DNA of 64,000 nt from Physcia stellaris. Lineage: Eukaryota; Ascomycota; Lecanoromycetes; Caliciales; Physciaceae. Shown here piece by piece: positions 1 through 10,419 of this stretch (its first letter is position 1; every line of letters starts with the position of its first letter). The notes beneath the pieces are model-generated. The model was given only the letters and a program-made list of their open reading frames with translations. It was not told the origin of the DNA and did no database searches. The DNA lies in NCBI GenBank assembly GCA_018902385.1, contig JABSSW010000075.1:62001-126000 (forward strand). The letters are read 5' to 3'. A program made the translations under genes and the position numbers.

Positions 1-3000
1 TGAGTTTTTCATCAAATTTTATTTCGTATGTTACAACGAAAAAGCGACTTTTGATCGTCAAAACAAAAAATATTATCGACACAATGTAAAATATTTTCAA
101 TTACGTACGAAATCATGCAAAAATGATTCAAAAACGTATAACAATTCAAATCAACAAACATCGAAAAACTGTAAAATACGTCGAAAAAAATTTCGTTTTT
201 TTCGATCGACGAAACATCAAAACGATCAAATCGTCTGACAAGCTCGATGACAAAAAATTAAATCTTTATAAAATATTACAACGTATGAACAATTCATATC
301 GATTCGAATTGTTTGAAATCATGCATATTTACGATGTGTTTCATTGTTGATTTTTGCGCAAAGATTTTCGTGATTCATTCGAAAATCAAATCAATGAATT
401 TTTTGATTTTGTCATAGTCAACGAAAATTTCGAATGAAAAATGAACGATATTTTGAAATTTCGATATTATTACAATCGTTTTCAATATCGTGTCAATTGA
501 TCGAATTGATCGCATGATCGAACATAATATTATGTCGACAACGAAAAGTTTGATAATGTTCGCGACGTGATGAACGATTTTCATCGCATTCATTTTACGA
601 TTGCAAATTCAAAATCGTTCAAAACGTTGATTTCAATATTTCAAAACGTCGTCAACGAATTCGATTTTTCAGCGAATCGTCGTCGTTTTCGAAAAAAAAT
701 CGTCATGTTGACATTAATCGAAATTACATTCGATTAGAATCTGAAAATTTCGAATTCAATACATTCATTTCGATTTCACTTTCGTAACGTTTTCGCAATT
801 TTTAGTTTTCGTTATCGTTTCGATGTTATTTACAGTCAAAACTTACGTCGCATGAAAAATTGAATCGTGTCAAAAACATTTTCAGAAATTGTTGTCAAAT
901 TTTATCGAACTTTGAAACAATAACGAAGCATTTGAAGATGAAAAATGATGATCGTGAAATTTCTGAATTTCGCAAACATTCAAATCAAGAAACAAAATTT
1001 TCAACAAAATTTTTCAATCTCGAAATAACAACGAATCGTCGAAACGACGTTCGCGAAAAAAAAAAAATAATGTTACGAACATGTTTGACAAATAGATTTG
1101 ACAAATAGATAATTGATATGATATGTGATCGAACAACGAATTATGTTTTAATTTTACGTTGAAATTAACGTGATTTGAAATTTGACGTCGCACATTGTTT
1201 GCAATTTCAACATTTTGTATTTATTTGTTTTTGCAAATTTATTGTTTTTGTTTAATTAATCAATAATACGTTTATTCAAGCACGATTTATGATAAAAAAA
1301 AATCAAAAACAAAAAATGAATGAACGAAACAAAAAAAAAACAAAAAATGAAAAATGAAATAAATGAAACATTGATTTTTTATTTAATTAAAAAATCAATT
1401 TTTTCAAATTTTTTTCATTTCGTCATTTTTGCATTAATATTTATGTTTAATTTGAACGAATTAATGTTGCGTATTTTTTTCATTGTTATGTACAAAATTT
1501 TTGATGTTTTGAACATGATCGATTTGTAAACAATGATTTTGCAAAACAAAATGATTTTACAAAATCGATTTCGTTGAACAAAATGATTCAACAAAATAAT
1601 TTTCAAAATTTAATTATTTTTCACAATTTCAAAACACGTCGAAAAACGACGTCGTCGTCAAAAAAACGAAAAAAAACAATTCAATCGTTTTGATGATGTC
1701 GCGATACATGAAAAATGTATTTTTTGTTGTTTTCGATATACAACAAAAACGTTTCGAATTTTCATTTTTTTAAAAATTTGATCAAATCGTCAAAAACGTT
1801 CGCATTGCGAATTTCAATTGCAACGTTTCGACGAAAAAAATAATTTGAATAATGATTTTCGAATTTCAAATTCGTAATCGCGTTTTGTAATATGATAATG
1901 ACGTAATTTGCATTGAAAAATCTTGATTGATCGATTTGAAATAAAAAAAAAACGTTGAAACAAAAAAACGTTCGAAAAAATTGCGTAATGAAATTAACGC
2001 ACAAACGACATCGTCAATGATCGCAATAAATATCGAAATTTTTTTGCGAAATGAATCGATTTTCGAAACAAAAAACGTCAAAATGAAATGATCGTCGAAA
2101 AAAATTATCGAAAAACGAATAACGTTTCATTTGTTGAATTCGAAAATACGATCAACATTTGATCAAATAAATTTATCAATACGCAAAAAATTTGCAAAAA
2201 TCAAACAAAATGCGACGTGCAACGTTGCATTTCGTCTGATGCGAATATCGAAAAATTGCAAAATATTTAGCAAAATATCACGAATAATAATTTTTTTTTC
2301 ACGTTTTTCGTTTTTTTCATATATACGTTTGATTTCATCGATTTCGCGTTGCAACAAAAATTCGTTAAAAACATTGAAATCGAAATATTTTCGATTCACG
2401 CAAACAAAACGTAATGTCGTGATATAAATTTTTATAATTTTCGATTTGAATCGTCGTATGTTCAACGAATTCATTCAATCGTCGATAACGAAAATGAAAA
2501 AAAAAATGTTTGAATGTCATCAAATGCGCAAAATTTCACGTATGATTTGATTGCGAAATTGTATGTTTTGCGAATGTTCGAAATCAAATTTCATCACAAA
2601 AAACGTGTTGTCATTTTGTTCAACGAAATTTGAACGTATCAATATTTTGAAACATCGTCGTTGAATGCAAAATTTAATTCGAAAATTGATTTTGACGAAT
2701 TTGTAATTGTGAATATTCGTCAACGATTTTATCGTGTTCATCACGTGAAAATAAATCAATCAAATGATTGAATTTCGAATTTAATCATTTCATTTCGACG
2801 ATAATATCGTAAAAAACAAACAATATGACGACGTTTCGAAACGACGTCATTGTTGAATCGTGTATCGTGTTTTTAATAAATTCAAAACAAACGATTTGAT
2901 TATCGCAATGAATAATGATTTTGTTGTTTTCGAAATAAAATAATTATTGACGCAAAATTTTCAACACGATTCGTATTTTTTTGATTTGAATATCGAACGT

Positions 3001-3056
3001 GCGATTACGATAACGAATTGAATATCGTAAATTGAATTTTTCGAAAAATTTGTTTT
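1..3056. repeat. AT-rich hypermutated block, left part
   Basis: This stretch is very AT-rich, full of A and T runs, and holds no gene I can support. Almost every C is followed by A or G. In the first 180 bases I counted 28 Cs on the plus strand: 16 CpA, 10 CpG, 2 CpT and 0 CpC. The reverse-complement rule also holds: G mostly follows C or T. Open frames here are long only because TA is not enriched, so TAA/TAG stops are rare. They are rich in F, K, N and I and resemble no family. I infer repeat DNA mutated by a RIP-like process, but with an unusual target context. The block runs off the left edge of the window. Confidence 0.85.
1341..1463 (+). repeat. Mutated copy of a 123-bp repeat segment (partner 8791-8913)
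   Basis: This segment aligns without gaps to 8791-8913. I count 18 differences. All are transitions with T or A here where the partner has C or G. Fifteen fall at CpC/CpT or the complementary ApG/GpG, two at CpA and one at CpG. The translated frames still resemble each other (shared NETLIFYLIK-like and FHFVI stretches), so the ancestor may have been coding. I do not recognise the protein. Confidence 0.8.
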
Positions 3057-3241
3057 TGTTAAACAGGCATGGACAATGACTGCATGGATTGCGTGTGTTT
3101 CTAAGTACAGACAGGTCGAAGGCTCTGATGTGTGCGATGCCAAGACACTAGTCCCAACAAGGACGCACTAGTCCTCGTTTCGTCAGGTTATACCAACCGA
3201 ACCATGCGCACCTACCACTGCGGAGGCTGTACTTCTCAACA
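3057..3241. repeat. Left LTR, 185 bp
   Basis: It begins TGTTAAACAGG and ends TTCTCAACA, so the termini form the short inverted repeat TGTT/AACA. It looks identical to the right LTR. It contains a repeated ACTAGTCC motif with a small GGAC/GTCC hairpin. I see no recognisable promoter motif. Confidence 0.88.
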
Positions 3242-3307
3242 CTCCCCCACAGCATCCGTCTGCGCCTCCTGCCTGTGCCTCCTGCCTAGAGCAGATACCT
3301 TGACCAG

Positions 3308-3545
3308 CCTGGAGCTTCCGTGCAAGCTCCCCCAGCGATGCAGATCCTGATGCCTGGAGCTCCCCCAGAGCGGTGAGTCCTGGAGCTCCCCCAGCGATGC
3401 GTGTCCTGGAGCTTCCGTGCAAGCTCCCCCAATGCGGTAGATTCTTGACCTATTGAAACGGGTGACTGTCATTGCTGCAGGCTCCTGGGGCTCCCCCAGC
3501 GATGTATTGCCTGGAGCTTCCGAGCAAGCTCCCCCAACGCAATAG
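3308..3545. repeat. Imperfect repeats with GGAGCTT/AAGCTCC stems and CTCCCCCA
   Basis: Several imperfect copies of a roughly 30-bp unit lie just inside the left LTR. Full units carry GGAGCTT-loop-AAGCTCC, a perfect 7-bp stem, followed by CCCCAGCGATG or a close variant. Shorter copies keep only GGAGCTCCCCCAG. No protein frame is preserved through the array, so the repeated structure, not coding, seems to be the conserved part. Confidence 0.65.
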
Positions 3546-4173
3546 GTCCTAGGGCCAGGTCATACATCGATGCGAAGACTGCAGAAACGAACGAATCGGC
3601 CTTCGGTAATGCGACAAGTCTCGGCGGAGAACCGGGCCGATTTGTATGGCAAATGCATCGATGTCTCCAGAGCATGCGCTGACGAGGTGAGGTTCCTTCC
3701 CATGAGGTAGTGCATCAATATGGCAACTGGTACCTAGAATTGGCTAGAAGGTACACCTGCGAAACAAGTACCTGTCGCTTGAGCTTGCCGCAGAGGCGAG
3801 AATCCAATGCATTGACGGCTAACACCTGGATCCATCCAACGTCCCACAGATATCTCTAATCTCTAATCTCACATTGCGATCTCATTGGCTCAGTACCTAT
3901 GTGATTTGGCTGTAGGAGGTCCAGAAGATGTGCCAATGAAGTGAGAAAGATGAGAGATGGCCGGGAAATCGATAAAGAAGGTAGTGCATCGAATGCGCCG
4001 AGCATGCACCGATGCAAAGAGTGCAGAATCGAGCTTTTCTGACCTAACTAAGCCCTGCCAGAGAATCAGGTCGATTAGTATGCGAAAAGGTCAGATATCT
4101 CCAGCACTATTTGTCTTTCTTGATCGAACAGTTGATCTGCGAGGCCGACGAGACCGAGGTGTAATATGACTGC

Positions 4174-4382
4174 ATAGTACGCTCCCCCGAAGCGATACTA
4201 TCTGGCATCAAGCCCTTGTAGCAGGCTCACTGCTGCTGTAACTGTACAGTACGCTCCCCCGAAGCTGTACTGTTACACATCTTATTCTTCTTCTGACTGT
4301 ACAGTACGCTCCCCCGAAGCGGTACTGTCACGTCTGATTCTTCATGTTGCGACTGTACGCTCCTTCGGAGCTGTACTGTCGC
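4174..4382. repeat. Four stem-loop repeats with GCTCCCCCGAAGC-type loops
   Basis: Four hairpins sit at about 4174-4201, 4240-4275, 4296-4330 and 4349-4382. The outer stem is ATAGTA/TACTAT in the first and ACAGTA/TACTGT in the second and third, a compensatory T-A to C-G exchange. The fourth has CTCC-TTC-GGAG at its tip and a GCGAC...GTCGC base. Loops are pyrimidine-rich. They lie inside the LTR element. Confidence 0.7.
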
Positions 4383-5444
4383 CCTCTCCCCCTCGTATTT
4401 ATCGTTCGATAACGAAGCCGCAGGGTGGTAGGGAGTAGGTGAGTTATCGTGCTAGATCAAGACGAATCAACAACAAAGAAGAACAGCCATGTCCCTACAA
4501 ACCAACAAAACAACAACATGCTAGACTCCCCCAAACCATGATGTCCTCCCTAAATGAGTGATAGGGCGGGCGGAGGGAGTTGAAACAAAACAAATAAACA
4601 CGGTCTAGAACTCCTAGGTTCGAAAACAAATAACTTTTGAGGCTCCTCCAGGCCAGTACTCCCCCAAAGTAGAGATCCCCATGGGTATCCCACTGCTTCC
4701 GATTCTCGAGGCGGTCGATGCGGGCCAGCTGCTAGGCAAATAGGTGGCGAAATGCCCTTGGCAGCGCCTGCAGATTGGAGTAGGGTGAGAGACCTCCGAG
4801 AATCGAGAAACGTGGATCGGGACCGAGAATTTGCGCGGAAGGCTTCCGCGAGCATGTGTAGGTCCTGAAGACCTCGAGTTCGGCCGTTTTGCAAACAGGT
4901 GAGGCCGTCGCATTGAGGTATGACGTAACGCGAATTTGTATGGGGCGACCACTGCTTTTGAAACTGCATTTGCCAGAACTGCGCGGAGAACACGGGCGCA
5001 TTTGGTGCTATTGCAGGCCCATTGGTCTCGGCTTCTCAAAGAACATGCGGTGTAGGTCATCCACGGTCAGATGAGGTCATGATTGAAGATCTGGGGGTAG
5101 GTGGTGGAGTGAGCGAAGGCCGGCAATTCCTGCATCAAAAGGCTTCGGCTTTTGACGTGCGATATCCACCTCTTCTACCTCTTGTTGTATGCCCCTGTTC
5201 CTAGCTCTTTCTTGACGTGTAACTGAACAAGGCGAGAAGTACGAAGGATGGATAAGATGCCACGTGGAGGACGACCGATCAGGTGCTTCGGTCGAGTGGC
5301 GATTTGGCGGTTGCCAGTGAGGTAGCTGATTCGTATCGTACATAGCTAACTGGCGGTTGACGTGTCATTGAGGTAGTCGTCGTACATGACTAAATGACAG
5401 GTGGTCGAGTAGATGTAGTAATTGAACTGGCATCCTCCAGTCTT

Positions 5445-5686
5445 CCTGCCTCCAACGCAGGGCGGTATATTCCTGCCTCAATGCAGGACCGTTGTAGGGC
5501 CTTCCTACTGCCGTTTAGCTCACTCGTTGAGCATGGTGGTCGATTCCGTGAGTCCTCCTCACAGCCGTTTGCTCACTCGCAGAGCTGGTGGTCGAGCCGT
5601 GTAGATCCTCTCTACTGCCTTAACGCGGTCGAACGGTGAGTCCTCCTCACAGCCGTTTGTTCACTCGTTGAACTGGTGGTCGAGCC
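5445..5686. repeat. Array of short covarying hairpins
   Basis: The array alternates two hairpin types. Type A has perfect 5-bp stems with a TCCTC-like loop: GTAGG/CCTAC (5494-5508), GTGAG/CTCAC (5548-5562 and 5636-5650) and GTAGA/TCTAC (5601-5615). Type B has loop CTCGT: GCTCA/TGAGC (5518-5532) and GTTCA/TGAAC (5659-5673). CCTGC/GCAGG stems precede them at 5445-5461 and 5472-5487. Spacers such as GCCGTTT and GGTGGTCGA recur. Stems change by paired substitutions while loops stay alike, which suggests selection on folded RNA. Confidence 0.72.
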
Positions 5687-5835
5687 CGTGCGGTAGGTGG
5701 GTACGAGTCCGCTTACGAAGGGCCACCTAATACCCCTAAGGACACGTTCCACGGCTTGCCAGGCCGGACTGCTTGCCAAAGGCAGTTGCAACATCATTGC
5801 CACGGGCAGCATACGCTAAACCCGGGCTCATAACC

Positions 5836-6020
5836 TGTTAAACAGGCATGGACAATGACTGCATGGATTGCGTGTGTTTCTAAGTACAGACAGGTCGAAG
5901 GCTCTGATGTGTGCGATGCCAAGACACTAGTCCCAACAAGGACGCACTAGTCCTCGTTTCGTCAGGTTATACCAACCGAACCATGCGCACCTACCACTGC
6001 GGAGGCTGTACTTCTCAACA
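5836..6020. repeat. Right LTR, 185 bp
   Basis: It is an apparently identical copy of the left LTR. It is followed immediately by GTTTT, which matches the 5 bases before the left LTR and completes the target-site duplication. Confidence 0.88.
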
Positions 6021-7289
6021 GTTTTGACAATTTCGAAATCAAAAATTTTTTATGTTTCAATTGTTTGAAACATTTGTTCAAATATGATTCGAAAATCGAA
6101 ACGAAATCGTTCGCAAAATTTTAACGTCGTTTTATTGAAATAAAAACGTTTGTCATCATTGCAAATTCAAACGCATTGTTTCAATAATTTTGCAAAATTT
6201 GTTGACGTTTCGAATTCGATTTCGAACGATGTAAAATGAAATGAAAAAAAAACGTTTCGAAACGACGATTTTCGTGCAAAAAAACAAAAAATTCACGAGA
6301 AAATCGATTTCGCGATACGTGAAAAACTTTTTGATGAAAATTTCGTTGACAAATTTCATTGTTTTCGTCAATTTTGTTGAAAAAAATCTGATTTTCATAA
6401 TTTCGTTGTCGAATTCGATGTCAAGAAATTCGAATTTTGTGTCAAATTTTTTTTTTTTCTCGTTTGTTTCGAAATCGAAATTTTGACAAACATGTTGTCA
6501 CATTTTCTTGAATGATTTCGAATTCGTGAAAAATTTCATGATGATCAAAAAATCGTTTAAATAATGAAAAATTATGCGAAATTCGTAAATTTCGATCAGA
6601 ATTCAATGCAACGTTTTAGCAAATAAATCGAATAAAAAAAAACAATACGTAAATCGAACGATAAAAACAATTTCATATAATACATTTTCATTCATTCGAA
6701 ATCGAATAATTAACGATTCAAAAAAATCATCGAAACGTGTTTGAATGCATTGACGAAATCTTTTTTGAACATAACAACATTTCGTTTTTAAAATATGAAT
6801 ATCGCAATGATTTCATCGAACGTTACGTATTTCAAAATTTTTGCATTTTCAATAATGTTTTCATTGATTGAATCGTTTTTCGAATACGAAAAATCGTAAA
6901 TACGTTTTCATTCGTTGTCGTGCTTGAATATCAAATCTAGAAATGAACAAATATAATGTAAAAAAAAAAAACATTTTTGACATTCGTTGAACAATTCGTT
7001 GTTTGTTGAAATCGACAATGAATATATTTGAAATTTCGTTGATCGAACGATGATTGATAAAAACGAAAAATTTTTTATTTTCGATATATTCGACGTTCGC
7101 GTTTCGCTTAATGATGTTAAACAATTTCGAAACAAAATGTTAATCGAAATGTTTTAACAAATAAAATTTTTATGTTTTGATTTTCAATGACATTTTGATT
7201 TCGAAATCGAAAAAATTGTCGAAAACGACGTCATATAAAAATTTTTTCGACGATTATTCGATTGACGTCGACATGATCATTTTTGAAAA

Positions 7290-7291
<2 letters not shown>

Positions 7292-7324
<33 letters not shown>
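7292..7324. repeat. Poly(A) tract of about 33 bases
   Basis: An uninterrupted run of A lies inside the hypermutated block. It could be the tail of a retroposed element, the product of ApG-to-ApA conversion in a purine tract, or simple slippage. No flanking target duplication could be confirmed. Confidence 0.7.
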
Positions 7325-7325
<1 letters not shown>

Positions 7326-8790
7326 GTATCGATCAATTATTTGACAATTTTGATATTTGAACATTCGAATTTGTTATGATTTGATTGTTGACATTTGATG
7401 CAAACATGTTTTCATTTGCAAAATTCAAATTCGCAACGATTGTTGTTATTGAACGCGTGACAAATTTCGTTATTGATTGTCAAACGATCGAACTTTTTTT
7501 TGATCGTGCGTGAAATGAAAAACGATTACGAATTCGTCGATTTTTGATTGAATTCGATAATAACGATATTTTTAAACATTTATTCGATAATATCGTGTTT
7601 GATAATTCAATTGATTGCGATATTCTGATCAATGCGTATGATTCGAATTAAATTTTTTTCATGTCAAATCAAAATCGATAATCACGTTTTGTAAAAATAT
7701 ATTTTCAAAATGCGAACACGATATTGATTCATGACGTAAATCAATTCGTATCGCATGTTCGAATGAACGAAATCGAACACGATATTGCAATATATTTTCA
7801 ATGACGTCAACAAAAATGAAAAATTTTTGAAAATTTTTGCACGAAAATCGACAAAAACATTGAACGTTGATCAAAAAAAAAAAATCGAAAAATTTTTGAA
7901 TTTCAACGTGTCGTTGTACACGTTTTTGAACAAACGCAACGACACGTTGAAATATTTTTTTTCAATTTTCGAATATTCGAAATTGTTGTTCAACAAAAAA
8001 TTCGTGCGAATTTTCGTCGTGAACGCAAAAATGAAAATTCAAAAATTCGATGAATCAAAATATGAATTGATCAAATCGTGCGTAAAAAACACGTTTTGAA
8101 AATAGAAATTTTGAAAATCGAACGCAAAAAACACGACGAACAAAAAAATGAAAAAATGTAAAAAAAAAAACAACATACGTTGAATAACGAAATTGATATT
8201 CAATTGTTTTTTCATTTTTTTGATTTTCAATTGACGACGAAAATCAATATGATATTTTTTCAAATTTTGAATTTTTGTCGTTTTCGAACGTGATCGTCGA
8301 ATTTGAAATTGATCGAATGCGTCGTTGTCGTTTACGTCGATAAATTCGAAATTGTTGTGAACGTCAAAATCGTCGAAATTTTCGATTTGATTTTCGAAAT
8401 GTTCAAACGAAAAAAAATTTTTGCGACGAAAATTGACGAATTTTTGAAAAAACGAACGTTTCGAAATGAAACGAAAACGTGTATTTTTGTCAATTCGAAT
8501 ACGATTTTTTATTTCGAATGTGATTCGTTTGCGAACAATTTGTTTGAATTTGAATGCATCGTTATCATTGTTTTTTTTGACGACAACGACATTGTTTTTG
8601 TTTGAAACGAAATTGAATTTGATGTTCATATTGCGACGACGAAAAAACAATGAAATCGAATTTTAATTAAATCGAACGAAATATTATATCAAAAAGTGTG
8701 CGAAAAATCGAAAAATTGAAATATGTTACATCAAAAATTGATGTAAAAATTTTTACAATTGACTTTTGCAAATATTTGCAAAAAAAAAAA

Positions 8791-8913
8791 CGAAAAATGA
8801 GAAATGAAATAGATGAAACATTGATTTTTTATTTAATTAAAAGATCAATCTTTTCAAGTTCTTTTCATTTCGTCATTTCTGCATTAGCATCCATGTCTAG
8901 CCTGGACGAACTA
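8791..8913 (+). repeat. Lightly mutated copy of the 123-bp repeat segment (partner 1341-1463)
   Basis: This is the less mutated partner of 1341-1463. It keeps G after A and C before T where the partner has A and T. It lies on the boundary of the mutated tract, and its right half already looks like normal DNA. An open frame on the plus strand runs to a TGA near 8931 and contains SSSFHFVISALASMSSLDEL. I do not recognise the protein. Confidence 0.78.
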
Positions 8914-10419
8914 CACGGCACAACGGGTTGAGTGTTCCCGTAACCGAAGAGCTATTAGGGTATTACGTAAAGAATTTTATATTGTTGTCTTCTATTCTCC
9001 AGGACTGCATGAAGAGCATGCACATATTCGATCCCGTATATGGGCATTGCCCGATTCAGAGGTGAACAGCCAGACTTTCTTCTGGCTCAAACATGATTTT
9101 TCCAACCTGGCTTACCCATCGGATGGTAGATTGTGCCAAAAGAGACGCTACATAGTGCTGTATGTAGGAACTTGGAGGCTGGCATCGATGCGGGAATGTA
9201 GTAATTACATCTGTGGCCACTGTGTTCTAAAAGGAGCGATGAAATTGATTGAGGGAAGCTTGCGGGGATATCTACGAGTTTGGAAAAGTGAAAATTCAGT
9301 GTGCGACAGGAAGTACTGCTAGGGAAGTCACGACAACGCCGATTATCGCTCTTTCCTCTTTCGGAGCGAACAGGAGGACAAAAATTATCAGCAAATCATA
9401 TTGCCCAGCCACTTATCGGGTGTGAAAGATGGATTGAGCAGCAAAGATCCACGAAGTATTGATAAAAGGACGTCGGGAAGCGGGAGAAAAGAAGGAATAG
9501 GCACATAAACGTTTGACATGTTGCGATCCTACAGATACCTTCCACTGGCCACTGCTGTCTCTGAGGAGATTTTGCTATCAGTCACGGAATGCCAGGCATG
9601 TTGCACTACTCTCATATGCAGCGCCTGTGGACAGCCGCATCATGTATGTCATCGGAAACGGACCTATTGTCGGACAAAACCCTCCGACCTTAGGTCTCGA
9701 AGCATCTAAGATAGACAAAAACCGAGGTGCGTTCCATCTCTGCCATCATGATTGGCGAACTCAGGGTTGGGATTCGTCCTAGCTACCGCCATAGCTAAAG
9801 TGCACATTGAGTGCTTTGCCATTTGTGCTCGTCGTGACGGGGGTGTTAGACATGGGTTCTAGGCAAGCAATAAACGAGGCAATACATAGAGTAACTGTCA
9901 AGAGTATGAGCAGGGTGACATTCAAGAGAGGCCCAGATGGTGGTAGAACTTGTCAGGCATCTCTCTGGGAGCATTGTATTAGAGTGTGTACTCATTATCC
10001 CGACCATGCATTCGTAGTCGCCATCAACATGATATCACATCTGTTGATCGTCTATACTGACCTTTGTGGTGTATCTAGCCTCGACGCTGTTGGAGCCTGC
10101 AGTATACAGCCTCGGCGGAGGAAGGATCTATCAAGACGCAAGCTTCTTAGAGAAGGATCTCGATTCGCGAAGCGGGCAGAGCGTATCATATAGTGAAAAA
10201 AATAGAGTAAAAAACATTCATTCGAACGAACAAACCGTCGGTGAGATTTCGCTTTCAAAATTCGCGATCTGTGAGATTTTGGTGACCACATCATGGAGGG
10301 GTTTGGAGCAAGCGAGTCCTTCTGGGTAGGACCAAGAGTAAACTTTGTTGGTCTCGTAGTAGGACATGCTATGAGCTTTGTACGCAAGCCACCTCACTAG
10401 GTCGTCTAGATTGCTCTAC
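8914..10419. other. Normal-composition gap, no supported gene
   Basis: Composition returns to normal. Several short frames exist, but none shows a start, splice sites and family resemblance together. A 63-residue ATG frame at 9518-9709 is Cys-rich (CQACC, CSACG, HHVCHRK) but too short to judge. The right half of a transposon relic may extend into this stretch from 8791. Confidence 0.5.

Larger units (their letters stand above)
3057..6020. mobile_element. Non-autonomous LTR retroelement, 2,964 bp, complete
   Basis: Two direct repeats (3057-3241 and 5836-6020, 185 bp each) start TGTT and end AACA and look identical by eye. The element is flanked by the 5-bp direct duplication GTTTT at 3052-3056 and 6021-6025. 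TG...CA ends plus a 5-bp target duplication are the hallmark of an integrase-inserted LTR element. The 2.6-kb interior has no gag, protease, reverse transcriptase, RNase H or integrase frame, so it must depend on a partner element. I saw no convincing tRNA primer-binding site after the 5' LTR and no polypurine tract before the 3' LTR. Base composition is normal and CpC/CpT are abundant, unlike the mutated DNA around it. Identical LTRs suggest recent insertion, after the surrounding DNA was mutated. Confidence 0.88.
6021..8913. repeat. AT-rich hypermutated block, right part
   Basis: This continues the block at 1-3056, of which it was one piece before the LTR element inserted. The same rule holds: in 6021-6120 I counted 12 Cs, 6 in CpA and 6 in CpG, none in CpC or CpT. 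The longest open frame (minus strand, about 8039-8650) is a low-complexity F/K/N-rich translation and I do not believe it is a gene. The mutation load falls over 8791-8913, where ApG, CpT, CpC and GpG reappear, and normal sequence follows. Confidence 0.83.

Noticed and set aside
1-3056. Mitochondrial DNA as the explanation for AT richness
   Set aside because: No mitochondrial genes, and the CpC/CpT deficit with retained CpG is not a mitochondrial pattern. The block also joins nuclear gene space at 8913.
3057-3241. Possible hammerhead ribozyme in the LTR (CTGACGA on the minus strand), which would make a retrozyme
   Set aside because: The required GAAA after stem II and the flanking stems are missing.
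4550-5060. Overlapping 147- and 148-codon minus-strand frames inside the LTR element
   Set aside because: They overlap in different frames, lack any retroelement motif and cover hairpin-rich DNA. No sign of gag or pol.
8039-8650. 203-codon open frame on the minus strand in the AT-rich block
   Set aside because: The translation is low-complexity F/K/N/R and its length follows from the shortage of TA dinucleotides, which removes TAA and TAG stops. It has no family resemblance.
1-8913. CRISPR array or prokaryotic DNA as the explanation for the repeats
   Set aside because: No regularly spaced identical repeats. Introns and gene families show the window is fungal nuclear DNA.
9518-9709. 63-aa Cys-rich frame resembling a zinc ribbon
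   Set aside because: Too short, overlapped by another frame, and the Cys spacing matches no family I know.
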